DNA from: Strigamia acuminata
Taxonomy: Eukaryota; Arthropoda; Chilopoda; Geophilomorpha; Linotaeniidae
Direction of reading: 5' to 3'
Length of the DNA stretch: 64,000 nt
NCBI GenBank assembly: GCA_949358305.1
Contig: OX442315.1
Coordinates: 10,506,427 to 10,570,426 of the forward strand
In this document: piece by piece, positions 30,401-44,207 of the stretch
Layout: every line of letters begins with the position of its first letter
How positions within the stretch are numbered: position 1 is the first letter of the stretch
Notes under the pieces: generated by a model
Seen by the model: only the letters and a program-made list of their open reading frames with translations
What the model was told of the DNA's origin: nothing
The model's database searches: none
Translations under genes and position numbers: made by a program

Positions 30401-30512
30401 ACATTTCGGGGACGGGACCATCCGATCTCAGGTGGTAGTCGGAGGTCCTTTTTCCCTTCTCGGGCATTCTCTGCTCGGTGTCAGACGTGGATTGCTCGTC
30501 TTTGTCTGACAT
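27372..30512 (-). CDS. gag: Gag of gypsy element 1, unusually long
   Basis: 1,046 codons from the ATG of MSDKDEQSTS to the stop at 27372. Contents in order: a disordered N-terminus; a very long charged Glu/Arg/Lys region (about 235-430) that should form coiled coil or a single alpha-helix; a Ser/Arg/Pro-rich stretch; a retrotransposon Gag domain (about 640-790: WKAGDRFLDEVMRI, GSAREWYQGL, LRGLRQAPGETLADYD); and near the C-terminus a CCHC zinc knuckle (CYSCGEYGHYSDKC). Gag builds the particle and binds RNA through the knuckle. Most gypsy Gags are about 250-500 residues, so the added N-terminal half is odd. The start follows a leader of about 75 nt after the primer site. Confidence 0.92.
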   Translation of the reverse strand: MSDKDEQSTSDTEQRMPEKGKRTSDYHLRSDGPVPEMSAKAKARANKRRAKAQKEEQAASLAALDGPERERVPLNMQPFEDTDPEAIENREEIRDVSPGRVSILMTEETNEAPRETVTVGTNPSPPTAQTSVEQTPRKNDGGTPITPRVTASPAVVSFEVSHLIRLTQQAAQLKAMIDIPVGTSVWESITLLTDAICAAQAPTPVARPAAETPMPQVTPSDTGGFAPDPNRTLHESREKAREEARQEATSRQRRLSAERRELWKEEEEREQRERRTTERTEKLVQKMREEREAKIRKEWNATVEGRHREAQEYEDQFQALIAQRKTEKLQMLRKEAILQHQKWEEQHRERLREEEARKEKEQFLKEKEEWDRVRWTEEYKAKKQAIIDEQKRWEAENWEKETEKFQKEYAQDVSDRKKNEENLKRKPEPPSGSDTDTGEGATKPAKTAKRGKSQKRDESVPKTKDRHPSKRSETGAAIDALLEKKNANKNRERPESEENRWHSFYENNDGGEPPPSGGSKQKKAGGETPPRGPRFHPQGDPSEPSDSSDDDHPSRPSTGRSQEDSDGHRSNRPNASDRSSRSSNPRSEEGNFQDSSGRHYTMSELGRALLNSFRREGIDLGHPGDEHNRAGERVKRKYGVRNEPSSEATGNIRWQHYIQTRFDGSWKAGDRFLDEVMRIKKATKATVADMLTHGLVELTTGSAREWYQGLKNPTWDDFLVRFDLRYGETPDEISNKLRGLRQAPGETLADYDARAKLLFARAPYEINPAGFTMIFYGGLSAHSQRILLDMRAPRTGDYQDVSNYLLTNTLEIEQRYYATLPPEEADAHEKRLQTSAERHKTSEKLMRPSEYLSGIMSLTEASFGRMLTPKAGSILPANPIAAPKKAPAATAMQVTSTDSTQMEKVEETTPLATAKEEEPASSDEEALNEHLENLSTGCDDQGPYLHHAHRALAIAQFRAHVQATKARGALGGKRRFPTPFVPKKPGFTPTGDKSNIKCYSCGEYGHYSDKCEKTVKEKGIMQTLMKMMMELNTNLAKNSQAQASPK
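27399..27405 (-). promoter_or_regulatory. -1 ribosomal frameshift slippery site
   Basis: On the sense strand A AAA AAC is in the gag frame (gcA AAA AAC), 25 nt before the gag stop at 27372-27374. Slipping back by one gives AAA AAA and enters the pol frame, which is open from just upstream (its last stop is a few codons earlier). This is a canonical retroviral-type heptamer at the right place; I did not model a downstream pseudoknot. Confidence 0.85.
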
Positions 30513-30586
30513 TTTCTTTCGGTAATTCTACGATTTGGGTTATCTTATTGAGAGATCACAAGTTCAGATTTGAGATTTATTTCTAA

Positions 30587-30604
30587 ATCCCGGACGGGCC
30601 CCCA
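30587..30604 (-). other. primer binding site, tRNA-Pro type
   Basis: Two bases inside the 5' LTR the sense strand reads TGGGGGCCCGTCCGGGAT. This equals the complement of the 3' end of animal tRNA-Pro at all but one position, so minus-strand DNA synthesis is probably primed by tRNA-Pro. Confidence 0.8.
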
Positions 30605-30606
30605 CG

Positions 30607-31426
30607 TGTCGCGTCCTACTTGGTATAGGTTTAAATAGCGCTAACGTGTAATACTTTACCTGTGATCAATTATGTAAATACCCAAATGAATACCAAATGT
30701 ATGTAAATAAACAGGTAATTTATTCACCAGGCTTTATGCCTTTAAAATACACTCAGTAATAATTCTAGAGTCGACGTGGTCAGCGTCGAACAAAGGATTT
30801 CTCAAGATGGCGTCGTCGATTCCGCGTGGTCGGCGGAACAAAGGCGGCGTCTCGAGTTGTCGTTAATTCGTCACGGATTCGTCTTCACGGACGCGGTGGA
30901 ATGCTCTTTCGAGTCTTCTATCCGTGCCTGTTGTCTAGGGTTTGTTTAGCGTCGCAGAGGCCTCGTCTAGGAACTTTGGGGTTCCCTACAAAGCACTCGG
31001 ACACTTACTTCGGCGAATAATCGTCTGGGCGATTATTCTGGGTGATTTCACAAGGGCTATTCTCGTGCTTTCGCAGGAATAGCTCGCAAGTGACTTCGTG
31101 AGAGTTACAGTTTGCACTTTACTCAGCGATCCTCGATCAATCCTAACTTGTAGTTGAAGTTGGCCTGACGGTGAGGTAGTTGCTGTGTTCTTGGTGTCGT
31201 TTGTGTAAGTTCTGACTTTAGGCGGGAAACACAGCCTTTTATGCAGTGGGGTGAAGGGCCGGCGATCAACCAATGGGGGCTGACCACCAGCCGCTTCCTC
31301 CCCCTCGGGGCACACACCTGCCATGGGGAGGTGGAGCCAACTCGGGGGGGAACGACTCTTTAATCATAGTGACTCATAGGACAAGTATCCGCCCTGGGGG
31401 GACACTTATCCAACTGGGTCACCACA
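30607..31426 (-). repeat. 5' LTR of gypsy element 1
   Basis: 820 bp, same length as the 3' LTR at 18559-19378, and I saw no difference in the stretches I compared. It drives transcription of the element on the minus strand. Confidence 0.95.
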
Positions 31427-31478
31427 ACATATTGCGACATAAAATAAAATTAAAAATATTACGGAGTATAAATTATCA

Positions 31479-32474
31479 CTACAATCCCAAGGAACTGTGA
31501 CTAACCTGTAAATCCAAGTTGTGGCATTCAACATAACTTCTAATTTTATCGTAAGTTGGCGTATCAATATTTCTACATAGTTGCACGGTCAACTTCCTCA
31601 ACGGATTTCGCATTGCCAATAATTTCAAAATGGAACTCAAATTAATCGAATGACATCCACGCAGTTCCAAAAACTTGAGATTTTGAAATAGATTCGACCC
31701 AACAAGCTTCGATACCAATTCATCATCAAATGTTTCACAACTAGAAATACGTACTTCCTCCACATTCGGACAGTGCAAGAATAACGCGTGTAAATCAACA
31801 TCAAGATGAATTGAATTGATTTCCAAGCGACGTAGCTTCGTGAACAGAGCAACGGCAGGATCTCGCAAATTATCGGTTTCATCTAAAATCGTACAGTTAC
31901 TCAGTGTCAATTCCTTCAACTTTGGACAGAAGCGACTAATTAGTCGAAGACTGACTAAGCTAAGACTAAACAGTTCCAGAACAGTCAATCGTCGTAACCC
32001 CACTCTCAGCACTTGGGGTTCGCACGCGTGTAGTGCCACTCGAGTATCCTCTCTAACACGTAAATTGGTCAATTTAGGGAAAACGGTTCTCACATTTAAA
32101 TTTAAGCGTTGAATTTGCGGCAAATGGGAAACCAGTTTGATTATTAGTCCAGATGGGGTGTCGTACGTGTAGTGTGACAAGTCTAAGTCGATGAGGTTTT
32201 TGCACAATTGGCCAATTTTGTCGAACAAACGATCCGTTTGTAAATCGAACATGTAGAATTCTGGCAACGATTTCGTGCCGGAATTCATGAAAATGTTTGA
32301 TTTCAAACGTCTTTCGAGTTCAAAAACGTATTCACGTTGACACAATCTTTCATATATGGTCTGGATAAAGATGGAAGGGAAACGACAATGTTGAGTTAAT
32401 TGGGCTTGCATCGCGTCGAAATCAGTCATAATCTTACTTAAACACAGTTCTTGCAGATTTTTCTGGTACGGCAT
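31479..32474 (-). CDS. leucine-rich repeat protein, copy C, internally deleted
   Basis: 332 codons from the ATG of MPYQKNLQEL; as in A and B, a conserved open frame continues upstream (VRHTLPACTF). Compared with copy B, about 127 residues are missing in frame between QRLNLN and TVFPKLTNL, removing the Cys-containing repeats. The rest is well conserved (CPKLKELTLSNC, CETFDDELVSKLVGSN). The gene lies inverted relative to A and B, and the gypsy element is inserted about 50 bp beyond its stop. The lost repeats would shorten the binding surface; it may be a functional variant or an early pseudogene with an intact frame. Confidence 0.72.
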   Translation of the reverse strand: MPYQKNLQELCLSKIMTDFDAMQAQLTQHCRFPSIFIQTIYERLCQREYVFELERRLKSNIFMNSGTKSLPEFYMFDLQTDRLFDKIGQLCKNLIDLDLSHYTYDTPSGLIIKLVSHLPQIQRLNLNVRTVFPKLTNLRVREDTRVALHACEPQVLRVGLRRLTVLELFSLSLVSLRLISRFCPKLKELTLSNCTILDETDNLRDPAVALFTKLRRLEINSIHLDVDLHALFLHCPNVEEVRISSCETFDDELVSKLVGSNLFQNLKFLELRGCHSINLSSILKLLAMRNPLRKLTVQLCRNIDTPTYDKIRSYVECHNLDLQVSHSSLGL

Positions 32475-32639
32475 GTTGATTAAGCAGTTATTGCGAATGC
32501 GAATGTTTATAATGTCGTGAACTAGCCGTTTAAATGTACACGCTGGCAACGTATGGCGAACGTTAGTAAAAAGTAAAAGCACGCCCTTGACTTCACTGCA
32601 TTTCACCAAGGACGAATGTTAAGTTAATGTACGTATATA

Positions 32640-33782
32640 CAGTGGTGGAAAAAAGTTTGAGACCACTACTGGTTTCTTAGTTGCAAGTCAAATTTTGACT
32701 TGAAAATTTATTTACAGGTTTATATCATGACAATAAAGCATTGTTTAAAATTATAAGACAATAACTCAAATCAAATTTAAGAAATAAAAAAAATTGTTCA
32801 AAAAAGGTCATTTATGCTGGAAAAAAGTTTGAGACCATGTGCTCTAAATCATCAAAAATATAACCAATTTTCATTTCTAATGTTTGGTATGCTTTCTATT
32901 CGTTGTAGTAACTAAAATGAACCAATTTGCTATTGAATTAACTGAATATTTTAGATTATTCGGTGTTGTCTTTAGCATGGGTAGGTGCGTTATTTGGTGA
33001 AATTCAAACATTGGAACATTAATTTCATCTCTAAATGAAAGAAGAGTAGTATATTGCTTCAGAAAGTGGTGAAACAAATGCGGAATTTGGTGTAACAACT
33101 GCAAGATTTGACATTTCATTCAGGGCAATTTCATCCCAAATCATTATTCACCCACCAGCAAAAAATACATGTGGTGATGGGTGAAAATCATACCAATAGT
33201 GTAGAACACCATCAGGTCCATCCAAAATAAATGTATCCTCTTTAGTTTTTTAGCCAGATATGTGTTGGTGCATAATTAATTATTTGGGGTAAAATTCCCT
33301 GAATGAAATGCCAAATCTTGCAGTTGTTACACCAAATTCCGCATTTGTTTCACCACTTTCTGAAGCAATATACTACTCTTCTTTCATTTAGAGATGAAAT
33401 TAATGTTCCAATGTTTGAATTTCACCAAATAAAGCACCTACCCATGCTAAGGACAACACCAAATAAGCTAAAATATTTAGTTAATTCAATGACAAATAGG
33501 TTCATTATAGGTATTAGAACGAATAGGAAGCAAACCAAATATTAGAAATGAAAATTGGTTAAATTTTTGATGATTTAGAGCACGTGGTCTCAAACTTTTT
33601 TCCAGCATAAATGACCTTTTTTGAACAATTTTTTTTATTTCTTAAATTTGATTTGAGTTATTGTCTTATAATTTTAAACAATGCTTTATTGTCATGATAT
33701 AAACCTGTAAATAAATTTTCAAGTCAAAATTTGACTTGCAACTAAGAAACCAGTAGTGGTCTCAAACTTTTTTCCACCACTG
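32640..33782. mobile_element. foldback Tc1/mariner-type element
   Basis: The ends are CAGTGGTGGAAAAAAG and its complement, flanked by TA at 32638-32639 and 33783-33784, the Tc1/mariner target. Arms of about 480 bp are nearly perfect inverted copies around a centre of about 180 bp. The two 80-codon open frames in the arms are mirror images of each other, not separate genes. The centre and one arm hold transposase remains on the minus strand. It lies just upstream of LRR copy C. Confidence 0.92.
33031..33240 (-). pseudogene. Tc1/mariner transposase remnant
   Basis: The minus strand reads EDTFILDGPDGVLHYWYDF...FFAGG, a stop codon, then IMIWDEIALNE, the segment after the second catalytic Asp of Tc1-like transposases (usual form LDGPDG...YW...GGGSVMVWG). 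The stop and the loss of the flanking catalytic regions make it inactive. Confidence 0.75.
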
Positions 33783-33784
33783 TA

Positions 33785-34852
33785 AGGTATATAAGACTTA
33801 GCAATGTTTCTCGTACGTTTCTACGTTTCATATTAATAAGTTGTTGACAGAATTGAAGAATTGAAGAATCTACCATGCCTATTCATTGATAACATATCTG
33901 TATATCGACGACTGTGTGTTGCAGTGATCCGGGTTATTCACTGAAATGTGAAATGTTGTTTAACAGACTTAAATTCTAAAAAGTAAATAATTAGATGTCT
34001 AGGAAAATGATTACACAGAATACTTTTATTAACACGAAATGCAAAGATAATGCTACCATAAACTAAAATAATAGAATGAAATACACAGTGAAACAATGGA
34101 AATACAATGAAATGGCGGGAAATACAAGTCACGGATGCACATTACAACTCAAGAGTGATCAAGAAATTCAAAGTACGGTATCTATTCTTCAGAACGAAGA
34201 TTAATTATAACATGTTATTCAATGATTAAAGAGCTTTTTTTCCCATTAATTCAATGTTTCATCAAATAATTGCAGAATTTTATTTTATTGATTGAGCTAA
34301 GAAACCATCATTATGGTTTTTAAAGCATTTCTTTGCAGTCACTGTACGCTGGCAATTGAAATTGTGAATAATTTCTTTTACTCTACAAAAATTAAACCAG
34401 ATTAAGAGTTTAAAAATATAAAAGAAATATTTTTCGACATTTTATTTGACATTTTTGTTAGAAGTATTATATCAGTAATTGTGTAGCTTTGATTTTAAAC
34501 TACTGAAGAAAATTACACTCAATACTTAGAAATTATTTATACAAGTAGTATGAGATATGGTATATCCAAGCATTATTATTACTTATTAATTACAAGGTTT
34601 AACTACTAAATAAATTAAACATCCAATATGTTATTTGTCATTTTATGTCGTCAAAAAATTTCAAGTAAATGACACGTTGTGCAGTGAAGCCCAACTCCAA
34701 AACCTCCCCTGCTTTTTTGTTATCACTCGTGGACACAATTTTACACTTGTAATGAATCTTTTCCTCATCTCAATGACATCACTGCTGTATTCAAAGACTA
34801 AAATTATCTACCATTTGCTAAAAACAACTCCAAAAAAAGAATAAAATTTAAT
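33785..34852. other. spacer with decayed DEG/ENaC 3' flank
   Basis: 34385-34850 matches the spacer after the DEG/ENaC ends at 5727-6190 and, inverted, 13780-14148. Upstream (33785-34385) I see no convincing exon. A conserved spacer without a recognisable channel exon suggests that the channel end here has decayed or was deleted. Confidence 0.6.
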
Positions 34853-35833
34853 TTAAATGAATCTGACAATAACCTTCAATGCTATACAATTATCGACCAA
34901 ATAATTCGGTTCCAGCCCACTAAGAGCATAAAAGCGCAGTATTCCGCGTGAATAAGGGCTCCCTCGTACGGTTGGTCTAAATATCACGCTCTGGCGCCGA
35001 TTTAACGTGCAATAATAATGATCTTTGTCTTCCATCCAATTTAGCAAAATAAAAACCACGTGTATTCTGCACGGCCAGGCAAGCGCCTCATCGTTAGGTC
35101 CTTCGACAATTTGGATTTGAACCGACAAGAATTTGTTCTTTGCGCCGCGCAATCCATTCGGACCAAGCAATAAGACCATTTGGTAACCCTCGTGACTAAA
35201 CTGTTGACTGCATAGAACTTCGTCTGTTCCTTGCCGGGCTTTTTCTTGGTGCTGGCAAAAGTCCTCGACTGTCCACGTGTGGACGAATTCGTCGTTGTGG
35301 AGATTTATTTGGCGTAAAATACGTGTTCTAGATTTGTATTGCCGTTGTTTCGGCTTCGTTTGAGTGGATTTTATTAAATCTGACAGCTGGTCTGAAAAGA
35401 AAGAAATTTTGAGTTTGAAATTTATTTTATTATAATTTTTTATTTTACGTAATTGTGACGATATTCCTTGGAATCGTAATTCGAAGTTGTCCATACTTTG
35501 GAAAAGTCGACACATATATTCGTTCTCCGGTTGTAATTCTTGGTCTGGAAATAGAAATTTTTGAATCGGCAACACCCGCCATTTCGCTAAGATGGCGCTG
35601 GTAATACCGCAGTTGATAGAAATAAAATTAAAATAAATACCTTTTTTCGGTTGTGGAGTAAATGCGGGGGATTCCATCGGTGCGTTATTAAATTGATCCT
35701 TTAATAGAAATATACAAAATTACAAAATTGATATTAAAATCAAATCAATTTTTTTTAAATTTCATTTTATACGAACCGCTCCTTTAATTTCAAATGAGGA
35801 CATTAAAATTTTGTCATCCATTTCCGACTCCAT
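34853..35833 (-). CDS. MATH-domain protein
   Basis: Likely exons: a short first exon starting at the ATG at 35833 (MESEMDDKILMSSFEIKGA), one near 35697-35640, one at about 35588-35450 and the last at about 35396-34853. Introns of about 50-70 nt are in frame in part, so they read through as open sequence. The last exon codes a MATH domain (FVHTWTVEDFC...GYQMVLLLGPNG...LSVQIQIVEGPNDEALAWP...NYLVDNCIALKV). MATH domains bind short peptides of receptors or substrates, often with TRAF or ubiquitin-ligase partners. No RING is found here, unlike the gene at 37800. A truncated duplicate is at 6192. The first donor (GTTCGT) is weak, so the 5' structure is uncertain. Confidence 0.72.
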
Positions 35834-36450
35834 TTCGATGTTATCAAGTGCTTGGAAGCTTTTAAACTCCAGTATTAAATGACTAATTGAAACAGCACAT
35901 AAAATTTGAGACTTTTTACTTTGCACAGAGTTGAAAACAGCTTCGCCGGTTGAATTAACGGTTCAGCACCAGGAGTAACTAATGATACATAAGGACCGAA
36001 ATATAAATTAATTTTTAAATGTATTCTTACGTAATTTTATTTTAAAAATAATTAAAAGCTGTTTCGTTTTGCTTGGATTGTCCAGCAGGTTCAATACAAG
36101 TCCGAATGAATCATTGATTTGAGTTTAAAACAGTTCGATTAACCATTCCTGGAAACGGCCAACATAAAACTTAAATTTAAAAAATAAAATAAAGTATGAA
36201 ATAGTTAGTGCATCGAGATAAATTATTACTTTTAAGAAAATTATTTCCGCAAAATAAATAATAGTATTCTGATGCAATCAGACGACACGATTAGCTCGCT
36301 CTGACGACCGCTATGCAAACTATTCCATAACCGCATTTGATGCAAACAACGTGACTGTGTCGAGTTCCGACTCCAAGGTAACACAATTAAATTCTTAATT
36401 TATTGAATGACATTCTCATTTTCGTATCATGGAAGACACACGAATTCGCG
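35834..36450. repeat. duplicated spacer
   Basis: From about 35965 this is a diverged direct copy of 12945-13501, ending at the small ORF in both places. No other gene seen. It may hold a shared promoter for the small ORF. Confidence 0.65.
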
Positions 36451-36696
36451 ATGGAAGCCGATTCCAACTCGAAAACTGACGCCGAGTTAACCGTCGAGTC
36501 CATCGACAAAGAATCGGATACATCTCTTGAAAAAAACGAAACAGAAACCGAAACTAAAACTTCGGATTCGTTTACATCAGCAGTGGATGAAGAAATTGAA
36601 CCGCCAATCCCGAACGAGCTTGTAAACCTCATCGAGGACACAGCGGAAACCATCAGCCGCATGTTTGGTCAATTGACGTTGAAATTGAGTAATTAA
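36451..36696 (+). CDS. small acidic protein, copy 2
   Basis: 81 codons, MEADSNSKTDAEL..., closely similar to 13502-13753, with in-frame gaps in the Thr/Glu-rich middle and an almost unchanged C-terminus (LIEDTAETISRMFGQLTLKLSN). Third-position differences dominate at several codons. It is not part of a recognised family; keeping the frame in two copies is the main argument that it is real. Confidence 0.6.
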   Translation: MEADSNSKTDAELTVESIDKESDTSLEKNETETETKTSDSFTSAVDEEIEPPIPNELVNLIEDTAETISRMFGQLTLKLSN

Positions 36697-36950
36697 AAAC
36701 GAATATTATAAAAATTAAAAAAAAAAAATTGTTATTTTAAAACAAAAATTTAATAATTGATTTTTATTGTTTATTTCAGATTCACTTGTGGAGAAAATGG
36801 CTGCCGCAAAGTCATCCGATGAATAAATAATGTAGCGGCCATTGTGCTAGATCGAATTTACGTCGCCAGATGGCGAATGTATAACTATTTACATTAAACG
36901 TTGAATTAAAGGAAAAACAAAAACTTTTCTAATAGAATTACATGTTATAA

Positions 36951-37202
36951 TTAATCTTCGTCATGTATAGATATCGTACTTTGAATTTCTTGATCACTCT
37001 GAGTCGTAATTTGCATCCGTCGAGACAACGACGCTAAAAAGGCTTGCATTTTTTCAATTTTCGCGTGAATGTGATTGGGAAACATGCGATCGCGATCATT
37101 TGGAATTTTCAATTTTTTCGATGACGAATCACCTTCATCACTGTCACCCTCGGCACGGTGCTTTGACCCGCTTGGGTCGACGTTCGACACTGAACCAGAC
37201 AT
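36951..37202 (-). CDS. small Ser/Asp-rich protein, divergent from RRM gene
   Basis: 83 codons from ATG (MSGSVSNVDP...). A Ser/Asp/Glu-rich N-terminal half with a short basic cluster (SSKKLKIP, NLS-like) is followed by a helical segment (AKIEKMQAFLASLSRRM). Starts 174 bp from the RRM gene on the other strand, so both may share a promoter region. No family recognised. The clean ATG and compact charge pattern suggest it may be real, but the length is short. Confidence 0.45.
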   Translation of the reverse strand: MSGSVSNVDPSGSKHRAEGDSDEGDSSSKKLKIPNDRDRMFPNHIHAKIEKMQAFLASLSRRMQITTQSDQEIQSTISIHDED

Positions 37203-37283
37203 TTTATGAATTCAAAAACGTCTATTCGGCGGTTTTATACTGTATTTTATTCGACTAACGTATTCGCGACGTTTCTAAACCAC

Positions 37284-37319
37284 TATATAAGTGAGTTGGA
37301 ACGTCCACAGACGGTCAGT
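37284..37319 (+). promoter_or_regulatory. core promoter of RRM gene (TATA and initiator)
   Basis: TATATAA at 37284-37290 and the arthropod initiator TCAGT at 37315-37319 are spaced by about 31 bp, as in insect genes with both motifs. The RRM start codon is 57 bp after the initiator. Confidence 0.7.
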
Positions 37320-37375
37320 CGATCACACACGTCTGGATTGTCCGTTTTAACGTCGTTTTAACAAGTTTTCATTCG

Positions 37376-37669
37376 ATGGGCAGCCGTGTTTATGTTGGGA
37401 ATTTGCGGGACGACGTTGGAGATGGCGAAATTGGGGAATTGTTTAGGGATTATGGGAAAATACGGGAAATTATTATTAAAAAGGGATTTGCTTTTGTTGA
37501 ATTTGAGGAGTATCGAGATGCCCACGACTCGGTTTACGGTTTAAACGGAAAGTTATTCCGAGGACGAAAGGTCACGGTGGACTTTGCGAGATCAATTCCG
37601 TATTTTCACGTTAGGCGTCGTGGATTAGTCGCGAGAAAAGATGATTTTTTTTGTGCAAAGTTGGCTTAG
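37376..37669 (+). CDS. single-RRM RNA-binding protein, SR-like
   Basis: 97 codons from the ATG of MGSRVYVGNL, without intron. A complete RRM: RNP2 (VYVGNL), alpha 1 (GEIGELFRDYGKI), RNP1 (KGFAFVEF), then GLNGKLFRGRKVTVDFA, the usual end of the fold. This is the pattern of the first RRM of SR splicing factors, but no RS tail follows: the protein ends about 20 residues later. It may regulate splicing or be a retrocopy fragment of an SR gene; the core promoter just upstream and the intact frame favour a working gene. Confidence 0.85.
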   Translation: MGSRVYVGNLRDDVGDGEIGELFRDYGKIREIIIKKGFAFVEFEEYRDAHDSVYGLNGKLFRGRKVTVDFARSIPYFHVRRRGLVARKDDFFCAKLA

Positions 37670-37799
37670 TCCCACATTTTGGTCAAGAAAAATTAATCGT
37701 TTGAAAAACTATTGTTTATTTTAGGTTTAGGTTTATTTTAGTTTTGTTTATTATGGATATTTATTGTGTTATGCGCTTTTTGTCACCAGGTGGCTGAAT

Positions 37800-43713
<5,914 letters not shown>

Positions 43714-44207
43714 AGTGTTTGTTCATTGATTAGTTATTAATGCAGTAATAAAGTCGCATTGCTTCGACTTGGATGGAAATTCTTGAATTGTTGTGCTATA
43801 GTTACTCACGTAACTTAAATAAATGAATTATTCTCAAAACTTATCTTGAAGAACGGATGGAGTCAGATTTAACTTCGAAAACAGCGGACACAAGAAAAAC
43901 GCGTGTATATGATTACATTTGCAAAAGTACAGTAAAATTTTATTCAAACAAAAGAAATATGTTAATTCTATTCCCCTCCCTATAAAACAACAATAAACTC
44001 ATCCCATTTACATTGTGGGTCACCGAACCGAAGTGACCCTCTGGTGACGACGCCACCTACAATCCCCTCCAATCTGCGCATCGCTTTTAAAACTCCAGTT
44101 TCAACAAAGTTGTTGTGAAATTAATTTTTTTTCTTGCTTCGCACAAAAGGGTCTAGCAAACAAACGTAAATAATTAATTCAATAAAGATTTCAACCGTAC
44201 TTTCAAC
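43714..44207. other. spacer between convergent TRAF-like and SAMHD1-like genes
   Basis: An AATAAA-type signal (about 43745) follows the MATH stop. The two genes converge here. 43920-44200 contains sequence related to the spacer at 51890-51980 after the second SAMHD1-like gene. No gene seen. Confidence 0.55.

Larger units (their letters stand above)
18559..31426 (-). mobile_element. complete Ty3/gypsy LTR retrotransposon (element 1)
   Basis: A 12,868-bp element read on the minus strand: 5' LTR (30607-31426), primer site, gag, pol, spliced third ORF, polypurine tract, 3' LTR (18559-19378). Flanking direct repeats ACAT at 18555-18558 and 31427-31430 are the target duplication, and the joined flanks match the uninterrupted 3' flanks of LRR copies A and B. 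Both LTRs are 820 bp, and I saw no difference in the stretches I compared, so insertion was recent. All frames are open, making it a candidate active element. Pol order (protease, RT, RNase H, integrase) places it in Ty3/gypsy. Its GC content is clearly above that of the host DNA around it. Confidence 0.95.

Noticed and set aside
19783-30586. Many plus-strand ORFs antisense to gag, pol and ORF3
   Set aside because: Shadow frames of GC-rich minus-strand genes; none shows a domain or its own promoter.
32877-33545. Pair of 80-codon ORFs that look like a conserved duplicated protein
   Set aside because: They are mirror images in the arms of the foldback Tc1/mariner element; similarity reflects the palindrome.
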